NCBI RefSeq assembly: GCF_037975245.1
Contig: NC_092583.1
Location: forward strand, 2,318,764 to 2,382,763
Source of the DNA: Apostichopus japonicus
Lineage: Eukaryota; Echinodermata; Holothuroidea; Aspidochirotida; Stichopodidae
DNA length: 64,000 bases
Direction of reading: 5' to 3'
The notes under the pieces are model-generated. The model had not been told where the DNA came from. It saw only the letters and a list, made by a program, of their open reading frames with translations, and did not search any database. Shown piece after piece: positions 1 through 10,948 of the stretch. The position numbers were made by a program, and so were the translations under genes. Positions within the stretch are counted from its first letter, which is position 1, and the number at the start of each line of letters is the position of its first letter.

Positions 1-119
1 CATCTTAGCATTTTCTCTTTTGAAAATACTAGCGATATCATAAAAACATTAAAAAAATATGCTCAATGGGGGGGGGGGGCGGCTGCCCTTTTCGCCCCCC
101 ACCCTTGGCTACGCGCCTG
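1..119 (-). mobile_element. hAT-like non-autonomous element, truncated by the window edge
   Basis: On the minus strand it starts CAGGCGCGTAGCCAAGGG at position 119, followed by a G-rich stretch. Its interior (ACTAGCGATATCATAAAA, as read on the plus strand) matches the left part of the element at 60828-61114 in inverse orientation. The other end lies outside the window. Confidence 0.6.
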
Positions 120-364
120 AATCACTGTTGGTTTCTTTTGTTTTGCATGGCAAATATGTAGAATATAATTTCCAGTCTTCGTTGAGGAGAATAGATGGTT
201 TGAGTCACCAAGTTCCCGGCGGTATACTTGTTCAAGGAGTTACTACCGTGGTCAGAAAGTTACGTTTTATAAAATGCTCAAATACATTTCTAGGGAAGGG
301 GATTTTGCTATAGTTGAAGCTTGCATGCTTTTACTGCATGTTTGACTGTTTGGTGTAAGAATTT

Positions 365-399
365 TGTATATATATATGTATACATATATATATATATTT

Positions 400-464
<65 letters not shown>
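365..464. repeat. (TA)n microsatellite
   Basis: About 100 bp of TA with two TATACA/TTTATA interruptions near its left end. It directly abuts the SINE-A tail fragment that begins at 465. Confidence 0.97.
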
Positions 465-467
<3 letters not shown>

Positions 468-530
468 GAGGCTGAAAGTTTTTTCACTGTTCTCGATTTT
501 CCAACTCATTACGATTTTCATTTATATATA
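465..530 (+). mobile_element. SINE-A tail fragment
   Basis: This 66-bp stretch (GTGGAGGCTGAAAG onwards, through CCAACTCATTACGATTTTCA) is nearly identical to the 3' part of the SINE-A copy at 651-924. The tRNA-like head is absent and is replaced by the preceding (TA)n. Confidence 0.8.
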
Positions 531-650
531 TTCATTTGCCTTTGTCGTTTACCTCCATTGCATTAACATAAAGTCTGTTCAAAGTATCTCTTTCGAGATC
601 TGGCTTTAGGAATCACAAATGATTTCGAGTTGGTTAGCATCATGTTTGAT

Positions 651-891
651 CTCAAGAGTAAGGCAAAATATGTCACCAAAAACAGAACTAGTATTGTTCG
701 ATACAGGTGACAAACGCCTACAGTGGAATTACGACCTTCCTTACCGGTTTCGAACCTCTGGACATACAATCAGCGTCCATAGCCTAGTGGTTAGGGTGTC
801 CGCGTACAGAGCGGAAGGCCCGTGGTTCGAATCCCGGTGGAGGCTGAAAGTTTCTTCACTGTTCTCGATTTTCCAACTCATTACGATTTTC

Positions 892-924
<33 letters not shown>
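651..924 (+). mobile_element. tRNA-derived SINE (SINE-A), most complete copy
   Basis: It has three parts. A 5' segment (651-772) is shared with the copy at 24800-25078. A 72-nt tRNA-like segment (773-844) carries an A box (TAGCCTAGTGG, 780-790) and a B box (GGTTCGAATCC), with acceptor arms GCGTCCA/TGGAGGC pairing at 6 of 7 positions and an anticodon-like stem TCCGC/GCGGA. A specific tail (845-895) then passes into (TA)n. The T-stem is degenerate, so this is a SINE rather than a working tRNA. Pol III transcription from the internal boxes is expected from the family. Confidence 0.8.
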
Positions 925-931
<7 letters not shown>

Positions 932-1663
932 TACGTATGTATATACGTAATGCGTGGTGTCTTAGTACGCCTTAAGCACTCAACTGTCAATAGCGTCAAA
1001 GTGCAAGGAGCAACAATCTAAAGAAATTCCTACACCAAACAGTAGAAGCATACAAGCTGATTCCTTAACCTAATTCAAAGCCCCATGAATGTATGCTAAT
1101 CTGCCGGCAGTACTATTGAATTCCTGACAACAGAGGGGACCAATCCCTTGAAAGGTTAGGCAACGTATACTAACTAAGTAAGTAACTATATAGGTATATA
1201 CATTGAATGCTGTTTTTACTGAATTCCCAGACGCATATATCCTTCTTTGCTGGTGGTGAGTAGTAAGTCCCGCCTGTCAGACCAGGCCTACAGCATTCAA
1301 TTAACGAAGATCACTCACAGACGTTACAAGTATTATTGATCAGGAGTAGTTATCTGTTGATTCAGAGAACCTTCGAGACTCCTAAGGTAATTACAAATTA
1401 TTCTAGTACATTCTGGGAATTATTTTCAGTTTTGTCCTGTCTTGTCAGCTTCGTAGAAGGTTAAACTCAAGAGGGATAATTTTTTTTTTTTTTGGTAGGA
1501 TCTGGAGGATTTTACTGAACAAAAGACAAGTATTGTGAGTGGTGATTGTAGACCCCCCCCCCCCCCACAAACACACACATCCCATTCCCCAAATATTTTG
1601 CATCCGATGATCATTCCGCCATTTTGGAAAATGACGTCATCCCTTCTGGTATACATTTAAGTG

Positions 1664-1717
<54 letters not shown>

Positions 1718-2653
1718 CACTTCTAGATTCTAACTCTTCTGACGCTATCTTTTAAAGGTTCACTCTCATCATCCTATGAAAACCTTAATTTTCGAATTAT
1801 TTTAATATAATTTTGAAATGGATTAGGTTGCGGTTACCATTATGGATCCATGTCATATCATAGGCTATAGGTATAGGCCTCTTCTTAAACCTGCGAAACT
1901 GTTTTATTGTTGTAAACCATAAATTATATGATATAATATTTTTCTTTTGTAATTATCAGTTTGGTTGCTCATACGACCCCTTCCCCTTACCTCCCCCTCC
2001 CCTGTCATCCAAACACTCCCTTACTTAGAGGCATGTAGGAAACGTTCATAATAGACGTGGGGGTGATCCCTTGGGTATATATAATCATCACCATCAAACG
2101 AATGCAGAATAGTTTGTTTTAATCAAATGATCTCACCTAAAATTAATAGTTATGCTGGTGTGGAATTTTTGTCTCAAAACGGGAAAGTTTATTTTTTAAA
2201 CCAGCTTGATGTGGGTTGGGTGGGAAGGACGGTATGGGTGGGTGAAGGTGGGTATGGGTTGGTGACGGTGGGGTATATTGAATGGATTGGCATTGTACGA
2301 TGATCATTTCACCAATTTCGTCTTAATCCTCTTAATCTTCAAATCCCTACCCCCCCCCCCAAACAAAATAGGAAACTCTGAAATATGAAACTTCTTCTGG
2401 TGTAAAAAGCATCACGATGCCAATAAATAATTCATTATTCATTTCACAGTTGTTTAACTTTGTCATCATTGTCAACATGTACATTTTCTGCGTTAAATAT
2501 ATTTTTATACAATTTGCATAAATCTAATCAAAATTCTTGGAACCTGCCTTTTTACCTGTAGGAAATTCGTATTTAGGTTCCCCTGTGAGCGGTGTCTGCT
2601 GTTCGACAGCTTCTGGGGTAAACTGTCATCTCCAGATCGTTTTTGGTATTCAT
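925..2653. other. No gene recognised
   Basis: Apart from the TA palindrome at 1659-1722, this holds a poly-C run near 1554-1566 and a G-rich degenerate minisatellite at about 2213-2275 (GTGGGTATGGG-like units, able to form G-quadruplexes). The short ORFs show no recognisable domain. Confidence 0.6.
1659..1722. repeat. (TA)n flanked by a 7-bp inverted repeat
   Basis: A (TA)n run of about 49 bp is bounded by AAGTGCT (1659-1665) and AGCACTT (1716-1722), making the whole 64-bp stretch a near-perfect palindrome able to extrude as a cruciform. Confidence 0.9.
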
Positions 2654-2846
2654 GTGTCAATACCTGACATCTCCATTTTTAGTGTAAAACTGAATGTGTG
2701 GATCTTTTCACCTCAGTTATTTCTTCTATTGATCGAAGTTTGAAAAGGGTCTTCCTGCAAGGAACTCCCAAGTGATATAAGATGTTAAAATGACAAACAC
2801 ATTGTCAGATTATACTTAACAATCAATGCCAATGTCAATGTCAATG

Positions 2847-2848
<2 letters not shown>
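2654..2848 (+). repeat. Dispersed repeat ending in (TA)n, copy 1
   Basis: About 155 bp here is repeated in inverse orientation at 13607-13766, with conserved blocks such as TCTTCTATTGATCGAAGTTT and GACAAACACATTGTCA. In both copies the end carrying the CAATGTCA motif passes directly into a TA microsatellite. Here CAATGT is also locally repeated three times. Family not recognised. Confidence 0.75.
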
Positions 2849-2907
<59 letters not shown>

Positions 2908-2999
2908 AAGTTGTAGTAAGTGGAAATTCCAGAACAGTGGAAAAACTTCCAGCCTCCACCAGGATTCGAAACCGGGCCTCCCGCATTATATGCGGACAG
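2849..2999 (-). mobile_element. SINE-A copy, minus strand, head truncated
   Basis: On the minus strand the 3' half of the tRNA-like head (B box GGTTTCGAATCC) is followed by GGTGGAGGCTGGAAG, a diverged tail and then (TA)n (2849-2905). The 5' half of the head is lost and runs into the 17-bp minisatellite at 2998-3074. Confidence 0.72.
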
Positions 3000-3074
3000 C
3001 AGACAGTTCCACACAACAGACATGTCCACGCAGCAGACAGGTCCACGCAGCAGACATGTCCACACAGCAGACAT
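2998..3074. repeat. 17-bp minisatellite, about 4.4 units
   Basis: The unit CAGACATGTCCACGCAG starts at 3000, 3017, 3034, 3051 and 3068 with few changes. It begins where the tRNA-like head of the adjacent SINE-A breaks off, so it may have expanded from SINE sequence. Confidence 0.85.
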
Positions 3075-3252
3075 ATTTATGCTGATAAACTTTCGCTAAG
3101 ATGTTATGGCACCACGCCAACCGGTATAATCTTGATCCTATATGTTTCGACCAAGAAGGCCCATTCGACATAACGCTAATGGGCCTAGCCTCTAACTATC
3201 CATACCCTATATAGCGTAGGGACCACAGTTAGGTTCAAATACCGTCGAGAAG

Positions 3253-5149
3253 TTTCTAATGACTATAGACTGTGTTCAAATGACTATACTGTTCTATATG
3301 CTGTTCTATATAATGACTATATAGTTCAAATGACTATGCAGTGTTGAAATGACTAAACTGTTCTATATGATGTTCTTTATAATGACTATATATAGTTCAA
3401 ATGTCTATACTGTGTTCAAATGACTATACTGTTCCCTATGATGTTCTATATAATGACAATATAGTTCAAATGACTATGCAGTGTTCAAATGACTGCACTG
3501 TTCTATATGATGGTGTATATAATGACTATATAGTTCAAATGACTATACTGTGTTAAAATGACTATACTGTTCTATATGATGTTCTTTATAATGACTATAT
3601 AGTTCAAATGACTATACTGTGTTCAAATGACTATACCGTTCTATGTGATGTTCTTTATGATGACTATATAGTTCAAATGACTAGACTGTGTTGAAATGAC
3701 TATACTGTTCTATATGATGTTCTTTATAATGACTATATAGTTCAAATGACTATGCAGTGTTCAAATGACTATACCGTTCTATGTGATGTTCTTTATGATG
3801 ACTATATAGTTCAAATGACTATGCAGTGTTCAAATGACTGCACTGTTCTATATGATGTTCTTTATAATGACTATATAGTTCAAATGACTATACTGTGTTC
3901 AAATGACTATACTGTTCTATAATATGTTCTTTATGATGACTATATAGTTCAAATGACTATACTGTGTTCAAATGACTATACCGTTCTATGTGATGTTCTT
4001 TATGATGACTATATAGTTCAAATGACTAGACTGTGTTGAAATGACTATACTGTTCTATATGATGTTCTTTATAATGACAATATAGTTCAAATGACTATGC
4101 AGTGTTCAAATGACTGCACTGTTCTATATGATGGTGTATATAATGACTATATAGTTCAAATGACTATACTGTGTTAAAATGACTATACTGTTCTATATGA
4201 TGTTCTTTATAATGACTATATAGTTCAAATGACTATACTGTGTTCAAATGACTATACCGTTCTATGTGATGTTCTTTATGATGACTATATAGTTCAAATG
4301 ACTATGCAGTGTTCAAATGACTATACTGTTCTATATGATGTTCTTTATAATGACTATATAGTTCAAATGACTAGACTGTGTTCAAATGACTATACCGTTC
4401 TATGTGATGTTCTTTATAATGACTATATAGTTCAAATGACTATGCAGTGTTCAAATGACTGCACTGTTCTATATGATGTTCTTTATAATGACTATATAGT
4501 TCAAATGACTATACTGTGTTCAAATGACTATACCGTTCTATGTGATGTTCTTTATGATGACTATATAGTTCAAATGACTATGCAGTGTTCAAATGACTGC
4601 ACTGTTCTATATGATGTTCTTTATAATGACTATATAGTTCAAATGACTATACTGTGTTCAAATGACTATACCGTTCTATGTGATGTTCTTTATAATGACT
4701 ATATAGTTCAAATGACTATGCAGTGTTCAAATGACTGCACTGTTCTATATGATGTTCTTTATAATGACTATATAGTTCAAATGACTATACTGTGTTCAAA
4801 TGACTATACCGTTCTATATGATGTTCTTTATAATGACTATATAGTTCAAATGACTAGACTGTGTTGAAATGACTATACTGTTCTATATGATGTTCTTTAT
4901 GATGACTATATAGTTCAAATGACTATACTGTGTTCAAATGACTATACCGTTCTATATGATGTTCTTTATAATGACTATATAGTTCAAATGACTAGACTGT
5001 GTTCAAATGACTATACCGTTCTATGTGATGTTCTTTATGATGACTATATAGTTCAAATGACTAGACTGTGTTGAAATGACTATACTGTTCTATATGATGT
5101 TCTTTATAATGACTATATCGTTCAAATGACTATACTGTGACTATACTGG
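3253..5149. repeat. 69-bp tandem satellite, about 27 units, partly in dimeric higher-order units
   Basis: The spacing between successive CTATATAGTTCAAATGAC blocks is 69 bp (for example 3871, 3940, 4009, 4078). Each unit contains the subrepeat TTCAAATGACTAT twice, so it probably grew from a motif of about 17-20 bp. Two variants (ATACTGTG and ATGCAGTG after the first subrepeat) alternate over roughly 4230-4800, giving a 138-bp dimer. Because 69 is divisible by 3, a 212-codon frame stays open on the plus strand (4229-4867). It is a product of the repeat, with no other sign of coding. Confidence 0.97.
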
Positions 5150-5950
5150 TCTGTGGTTAACAAGAGACAATACGGTGTATAGATCGACAGTTGTTAACGA
5201 GTGTCGTTAACAAAGCCTGATAATGCAGACCTATCGGTGAAGCAATGAACAGATGGAATTTGGTGGACAGAAGGCCTCAGGAGAGGAGGGTCAATGGGTA
5301 GGGGAGGGAAGGGAAGTGTAGGAAGAGTCAACAGTCACATGGTTAATTAGTGAACCCCGGAAAATATGGGAGGAAAAGAATAATTTATTCTCATTTTCAT
5401 GATACCCTTATGGAAGAAATGAAGACATTATCGTTCCCTCAGCCTAACCTGGCTCCCAACGCCACTTGACGGAAAGTAGAGACTTTTATCCAGGGAGTTT
5501 GCTAACGAAAGCCTAAAGTGATGTCTGACCTCAAATATCTGTAGACGGACATTAAATATCTTTCTTTGTCCGTTCATCATCATCTTCATCTTCATCATCT
5601 TCTTCTTCTTCTCCTTCACTTAACAGCTTCTCTGAGGATTCTCTTTCTCCACCCAATAATTCATCACCTTCCTCATCTAATTTCCTCCTATAAGAGGATG
5701 GTGAATTATATTGAATATTTGTATAGAGACATTATCACGAAGAATAAATAGTCGGCGGAAAAGTCTCTAAAGATATTAGAAATTAACTGGATATATTGCA
5801 AAAAGAAAGAAAAGGTATAGTTACCGATCATGTGTGTTTGATACCATTTGATCGACCCTTTCAAGTATTTGGAATGACGTCGTTCGGGCGGCCAAGGTTA
5901 TCAGACACTTCGACTCGAAGCCGATTATTGGGATGAGTTGAGATGAGATA
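5150..5950. other. No gene recognised; imperfect (CAT/CTT)n at 5574-5617
   Basis: Single-copy-looking sequence with a short trinucleotide repeat (mixed CAT and CTT units). The short ORFs over the repeat are His- or Met/Lys-rich and attributable to it. Confidence 0.6.
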
Positions 5951-5955
5951 ATATA

Positions 5956-6018
<63 letters not shown>

Positions 6019-6208
6019 GTATGTATGCATGTATGTATGTATGTATGTATGTATATATATATATGTATGTATGTATATATATGTATATATATATATAGGA
6101 ATAACGGAAAAACTGTTAAACAGTTATATATATATATATATATACATACATATACATACATATACATACATATACACACACACATACATATACACATATA
6201 TATATATA

Positions 6209-6239
<31 letters not shown>

Positions 6240-6250
6240 GTATGTATATA
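5951..6250. repeat. Compound (TA)n/(TATG)n microsatellite
   Basis: TA runs at about 5955-6006 and 6121-6240 are separated by TATG/TATGCATG units and a 28-bp unique piece containing the hairpin AACTGTT-A-AACAGTT. All ORFs here are Tyr/Ile/Met/Val repeats and non-coding. Confidence 0.95.
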
Positions 6251-6956
6251 TCGACATGCAAATATAATAAGAATCAAATGTTAAACCAATCTTACAAAAG
6301 GAGATATTGAAGCAGTTTACGGGATTCGTCCAAATCCACAAGTCATTCATTCCCCCAGAATTGAACCGTATATGGATGTGTACTAAACATCAATTAGTAA
6401 GTTGTCACGATTAGTTAACAATTTATCTGGTCTCGTGTTGTCTCGGCCATCATTATAAACATTAGTATATTGTATAGTGGATTATATGCCTATTTCTAAC
6501 ATTCAGTATAGAGCAACTCTTTGCTCATTTTGTTAAAGGGACTTATGTTGCATTTTGTGTAGAATCAGCGTCACAATCTGTAAGGGGTGCAAGGACCATT
6601 CTTTACGGGAAGGGGTAGGGTGGGGCTAAGATGTTATGTCTTCCGGGGAGAGGTCTAATGGGAGGCTTGGCTGTTAGCTTAAAGAACAAATTATTTTTCA
6701 TTTACTCGGTCGGAATCTTTAATTAATAATTCTAAAGTTATTACTTTTCCAGCTGACGTGTGTTGGTTAGCGTGACAGGGTAAGCTAAAGACTTTGTTCT
6801 GCAATCTCGTAAGTGTTCAAGGCAGGACCGGTGTTCATACACTCAGACTGTGGTCATATCTCCATTGTTGCCGCAAAAGAACTCGAGATGATGTGTGGAG
6901 GGTCGGTCGGTCAAAGGTCGACCAGAAGGCCTTAGGTGGCGTGCGTGAGTCCTTGC

Positions 6957-7355
6957 CAGTGGCGGAGCTAAGGGTATTGGTCAGGGGGGGGGGGCGAGAA
7001 TGGTCTGTACGGGCGCTTTCGACACTATCTAAGCGGAGCGCCACCACAGGTTGGCGCGGAGCGTACAGATATTTTTTGAGTAAAGATACTCCCTAGATAG
7101 CAGGAAATGACCCTTTCTGGACCTTGCTAATTTGCAGATAAACGAAGAATAAATAGGTGTCATCGCCATTTTGTCAGAAAATTACACCAACAAAATGTGA
7201 CAAATGTCAATAGGTATTTGAGAGCGCAATAAAAAAGTCAATAATCGCGAATAAGTAAAAAGTGGTAAAAGGCTGAAAAGGGCGCCAGCGGTCCATTTGA
7301 GTCCGTCAGGGGGTGGGGGATCCGCCCCTCTGACTGTATGGACGCTCCGCCACTG
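6957..7355. mobile_element. hAT-like non-autonomous DNA element (399 bp), perfect TIR and TSD
   Basis: Terminal inverted repeats CAGTGGCGGAGC (6957-6968) and GCTCCGCCACTG (7344-7355) are perfect over 12 bp and are flanked by an identical 8-bp direct repeat, GTCCTTGC (6949-6956 and 7356-7363). An 8-bp TSD with CAGTGGCG-type ends is typical of hAT transposons. There is no transposase ORF. A subterminal block at 7025-7120 is shared with the elements at 20474-21284 and 60828-61114. Confidence 0.9.
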
Positions 7356-7363
7356 GTCCTTGC

Positions 7364-8322
7364 CTGTGGCCATAGGGTCTAACCACTCTTTGCGACCGGA
7401 ATGTGAACAGCCTATGTTTCACTTAGATTTATGGCGCGATGAGGTTCTTTTCATACAGTGTCAACAGCAGGCTTACAAGTACCATCACAATATTTCATAA
7501 TATATTAAGACAACGTATTAAACTAGCGCCATCTCTTCATTTCTTTTTAGACATCGAGGATCAAGGCAAGCAAATATAACCAAGTAAACCTCAAGTTTAC
7601 AATGACGTCAAATTTATATGAATCTTCATAACTCATTGAAATTACTTTGTTTATTGACATTAATGTTTGACTAATATATCACTCAAACAAACACTGAAAC
7701 ATTTATTAGGACCAAATCACAAATCCATGTTAGCAAACTTATATGACAAAGCTATGCCTTGATACTAACTATAATTCCAATTTTTCCAAATTCGTTTTCT
7801 GAAGAACAGTGCTTCAAAACTGTTGAAATTGTTTTGTCTACTTCGAATATTCTTATATATAACTCTACCGCTACACCATGTGTAGTATGCAAATAACGTT
7901 ACTAAAGGATAGCCAAGTGAGAATACTTTGTGAAATTATATCATTTAATATTTAATTTTCTTCGTCATCTGTGATTGGTCACAAACAATTTCGATCCTTA
8001 AATGTTCCCTTTTGGTAAATCATGTAGATACTACTATGTGCGTGAGAATGTAGTGAAGGGTACATAGATGTAAAATAACTGGAGTTATTTAAGGTTATCT
8101 CTCCAGTTTGTTCTATATCGTTTGTTCTCTCTCATTTTGATTTGCTCAAATCAAATTGAAAATGAGTGGAATCAAGGTTTTGTTTTTTCTCGCTTAATTT
8201 CCCGTTTTTTAATACAAAGAAAGATTCTTTGTTAAATTTTATTATCTTCAATGTTTCACAGATATTGATATGTAGATCAGGTGAAAGGTAATTGCCTTTC
8301 GATGATTTGGTATAAAAGACAG
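7364..8322. other. No gene recognised
   Basis: AT-rich sequence with no ORF carrying a recognisable domain, no tandem repeat and no tRNA-like promoter. One TGACGTCA palindrome lies at 7603-7610. Confidence 0.55.
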
Positions 8323-8993
8323 TTAAAGGGATATTCCGGCGGCTGAAGTCGTTCGCTTAATCTCCATAGTATTTCGTATGACAAAGATAATAATAATAAT
8401 AAATGAACTTATAAAGCGCTAAAATCTACGAAGTATTTAATAGCGCTGTACAACCCTAATAGAACGCCAACTTGAAAAAATGAGTCTTCAAGCAAGACTT
8501 GAACTGACTGCGAGTGGGAGAACTCCGCACAGATATATTGGCAGACCATTCCAGCGCTTGGGCTGAATTTTTTAATTTTTTATGATATTCTCTGAATGTA
8601 TCTGGTAACAGTAAAGTGGATGACGCCATCACGGCAATCCAGTTAATTTGGTTTCGTAAAATATAACAGGGCCTACTTAACACACAGTTATCTCACAGAA
8701 TAAATGGTTTATCTCTCTCTAATTAGAAGATTGTAATAGGAAAGTATATAGCTTTGTACGGAAAAAGTTTTCCGTTCTGATATCACAGACCAACTACTGT
8801 GATTCCCTCCAGGGAAGAATCATGTGTTTAGCATATATACTCAAAATAGGTTACATTCAATCAATCATATCTTGAGTTATGGACAAAATATTGTGATGGG
8901 GTGGTCAACTAACAGTACGGCGTATGTTTGTTGTTTTTTGTCCATGTATATATGTGTCACATTATCTGAGAGATACCGGAATATCCCTTTTAA
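8323..8993 (+). mobile_element. Family-B DNA element bounded by TTAA, interrupted by a LINE fragment
   Basis: The left end is TTAA-AGGGATATTCCGG (8323-8339). The right end is CCGGAATATCCCTT-TTAA (8976-8993), an inverted repeat differing by one extra base. TTAA target sites are typical of piggyBac-like elements. The body (CAGACCAACTACTGTGATTC; CATATCTTGAGTTATGGACA) recurs at 15911-16195, 23338-23945 and, reversed, at 50575-51165. No transposase is present. Confidence 0.68.
8387..8590 (-). mobile_element. 5'-truncated non-LTR retrotransposon (LINE) 3' end
   Basis: On the minus strand the open frame ends ALEWSANISVRSSPTRSQF-KSCLKTHFFKLAFY. This resembles the extreme C-terminus of reverse-transcriptase ORFs of LINEs (W-x-x-L/I...R-x-S-x-x-x-F-K-x-x-L-K-T-x-x-F). 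A short 3' UTR (AGCGCT...TTTAGCGCTTTATAA) and a (TTA)n tail ending at about 8387 follow. The frame continues upstream only because it reads into family-B sequence. The 5' edge near 8590 is approximate. Non-functional relic. Confidence 0.7.
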
Positions 8994-10520
8994 CTGAAAT
9001 GTTAAATACTTTAATTGACTGGGAAAATGTATATAGCTTGCGCTAACGTTCACTGTCGGCATCAACAAAAAGGGTTGTTGGAAATGACTGCCCATCTAAC
9101 TATACGGCGTGGGGGGGGGGAGGGGGATACTGCTATATCTTTTGCTGTTGAAAAGTTACACGAAATGAATCTTGTATATTTGCATATAGAACAACACCCT
9201 GGGGTGAAACAAAGGAAGCAAAACACAAACAAACAAAGAAAGCAAGAACAAAAGATGTTAAGAATCTGCTTAACTTGTATTTCAATACTATAACGCAGTT
9301 ACAGGTTTTTATTACATGGAATTCTTATTATCTGTTATTAAACGGGGTTGGCTTAAATTGATAATCAGACACATTGATGAAACAAAACATTCAAATTCGT
9401 TTCTGTCATGTGACTACGTATTTGGGCAGGGGTGGGAGAGGGGTGTTGATATGATGAGGGTGACGGGTGAGGGTGAAGGAAGTGGATGGGAAATGTTTGT
9501 GATGGTAAATTGTCTTGTCTTGAAGTATATCTTTTATTTTAAATTTCTATCGGTTATGTCTACTTTCAGTAATTATTATATCATACTGACGTCATCAGTT
9601 ACTACTGCGCAAACGCACCCATTACCTTTAAAAGATATAAATACATCGGTTTTACAAAGTAAATTCACTGCTGCTATTTTGTTGTTGATGTTTCAAGCAG
9701 GGGTTTTCAGTAAGTATTATTACTTGAAGCAATTCATTTTCACCGTCGTAAAATGTCTTTATGAGTGTTATAGGACCTATTTCTACCCTACATCATTCCT
9801 CATGGTCCGCTACACACAAGTATTGATTTTTATCATTTTTTTTGTAATATTCAAGTAACGGTTCATTTAAAGAAGACATGATTATGAAAGAATTATCAAG
9901 GAACATCACGGACTAAACACTTTAAAGGAAAGAAGCAGAAGAGGAAAAAAGAAGAAAAAAAAAGAGGATTCGGAAGAAGAAATATAGATATATATTAGGG
10001 ACATATATTCTAATATCTTACAAATTTTCCTTCTTATATGGAATAAGATTTTCATCCACACAAAAAATGTCTAAAAAGTCGAGATATTTTCCAGAATACG
10101 CATTTGATATATCAAGGAATCTGCAAAATATAAGAATTCAATAAAACATATTTCTAGAACAAATCTTCCCCTTCTCTTTTCTCATATAACAGGTCCTGAA
10201 AATGCACTATTGTCAACAATAAAATTCTTGTAAATTGATTCTCTACGTCCATTTACAAACCGATGTTTACGTGACGGTATACTTAGTCTCAGCTAAATAG
10301 CTGATATATTTCGTCAGATACATGCAGTTGTTAGAAGCTATTCGAGGGATTCTAAGGCTAACATTGTTTGTTTTTCTCCATTTTCGTCATATTGTCGTTA
10401 AATTAATCCATCTGCATCTCTTAATGATATATACTGTTTAAGAAATATTCAATCAAAGAAAAAACAAGAAAAAAAAACAAGGATTGTAAAATTCCTACAT
10501 TGTTCAACAATTAATTTGAA
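8994..10520. other. No gene recognised; one 180-codon ORF (9316-9858, +) without domain
   Basis: The ORF translates to a Phe/Tyr/Ile-rich product with no signal peptide at its start, no recognisable motif and a G-rich stretch in the middle. Its composition follows the AT-rich background, so I do not call it a gene. A poly-G run lies near 9110, and a purine-rich A/G patch at about 9925-9985. Confidence 0.5.
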
Positions 10521-10529
10521 ATTCTTCAT

Positions 10530-10553
10530 TTTATTTTATTTTACTTATTTATT
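10530..10553 (-). terminator. Candidate poly(A) signals for the CCK-type gene
   Basis: Three AATAAA hexamers are read on the minus strand, at 10548-10553, 10535-10540 and 10530-10535, about 400 nt downstream of the TAA stop. No AATAAA was noticed between the stop and this cluster. The stretch is generally AT-rich, so chance occurrence is possible. Confidence 0.4.
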
Positions 10554-10948
10554 ATTTTAATTTTAATTATTTAAAATAATTATTATTATTATTAATGACG
10601 GTTAATGATGATCCCAAAAAATTGAGAAAAAATAGCATTGAATGAATCATATATAGCTCATATAGCGGAAGGCCCCATCATTTCAAACAGACTAACCGAA
10701 AAGGGGGGCACCGTCCTGATACGGTAGAGATGATAATATGAAGACAACAGCTTACGGTCTTTACCGTTTTTAATTTTATATTTCATTTTTTTTGGCTGGT
10801 ATTCTACGAGATGGCACATTATGAGAACATCATTTACACCTGACGACCTCTCCTACTGCATAATTCTCCTTTCTTATTTCTCGCTTTCCATTTTTTTCCT
10901 TTTCTGTGTTTGTGTTGATTTTTTTTTTAATTCTTCCTTTCAAACAAA

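Noticed and set aside
773-844. Possible functional tRNA gene
   Set aside because: A and B boxes are good, but the T-stem is mismatched and an acceptor pair is missing. The same sequence with shared flanks recurs elsewhere, so it is a SINE head.
2998-3074. Short regularly spaced repeats considered as a CRISPR array
   Set aside because: Units are contiguous 17-mers without spacers, in an animal genome with SINE context.
4229-4867. 212-codon plus-strand ORF across the 69-bp satellite
   Set aside because: The frame is open only because 69 is a multiple of three. There is no signal peptide or non-repetitive domain, and other units in the array are interrupted.
9316-9858. 180-codon ORF, longest frame outside repeats apart from simple-repeat ones
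   Set aside because: Phe/Tyr/Ile-rich composition mirrors AT-rich DNA. No motif, splice context or homologous family that I recognise.
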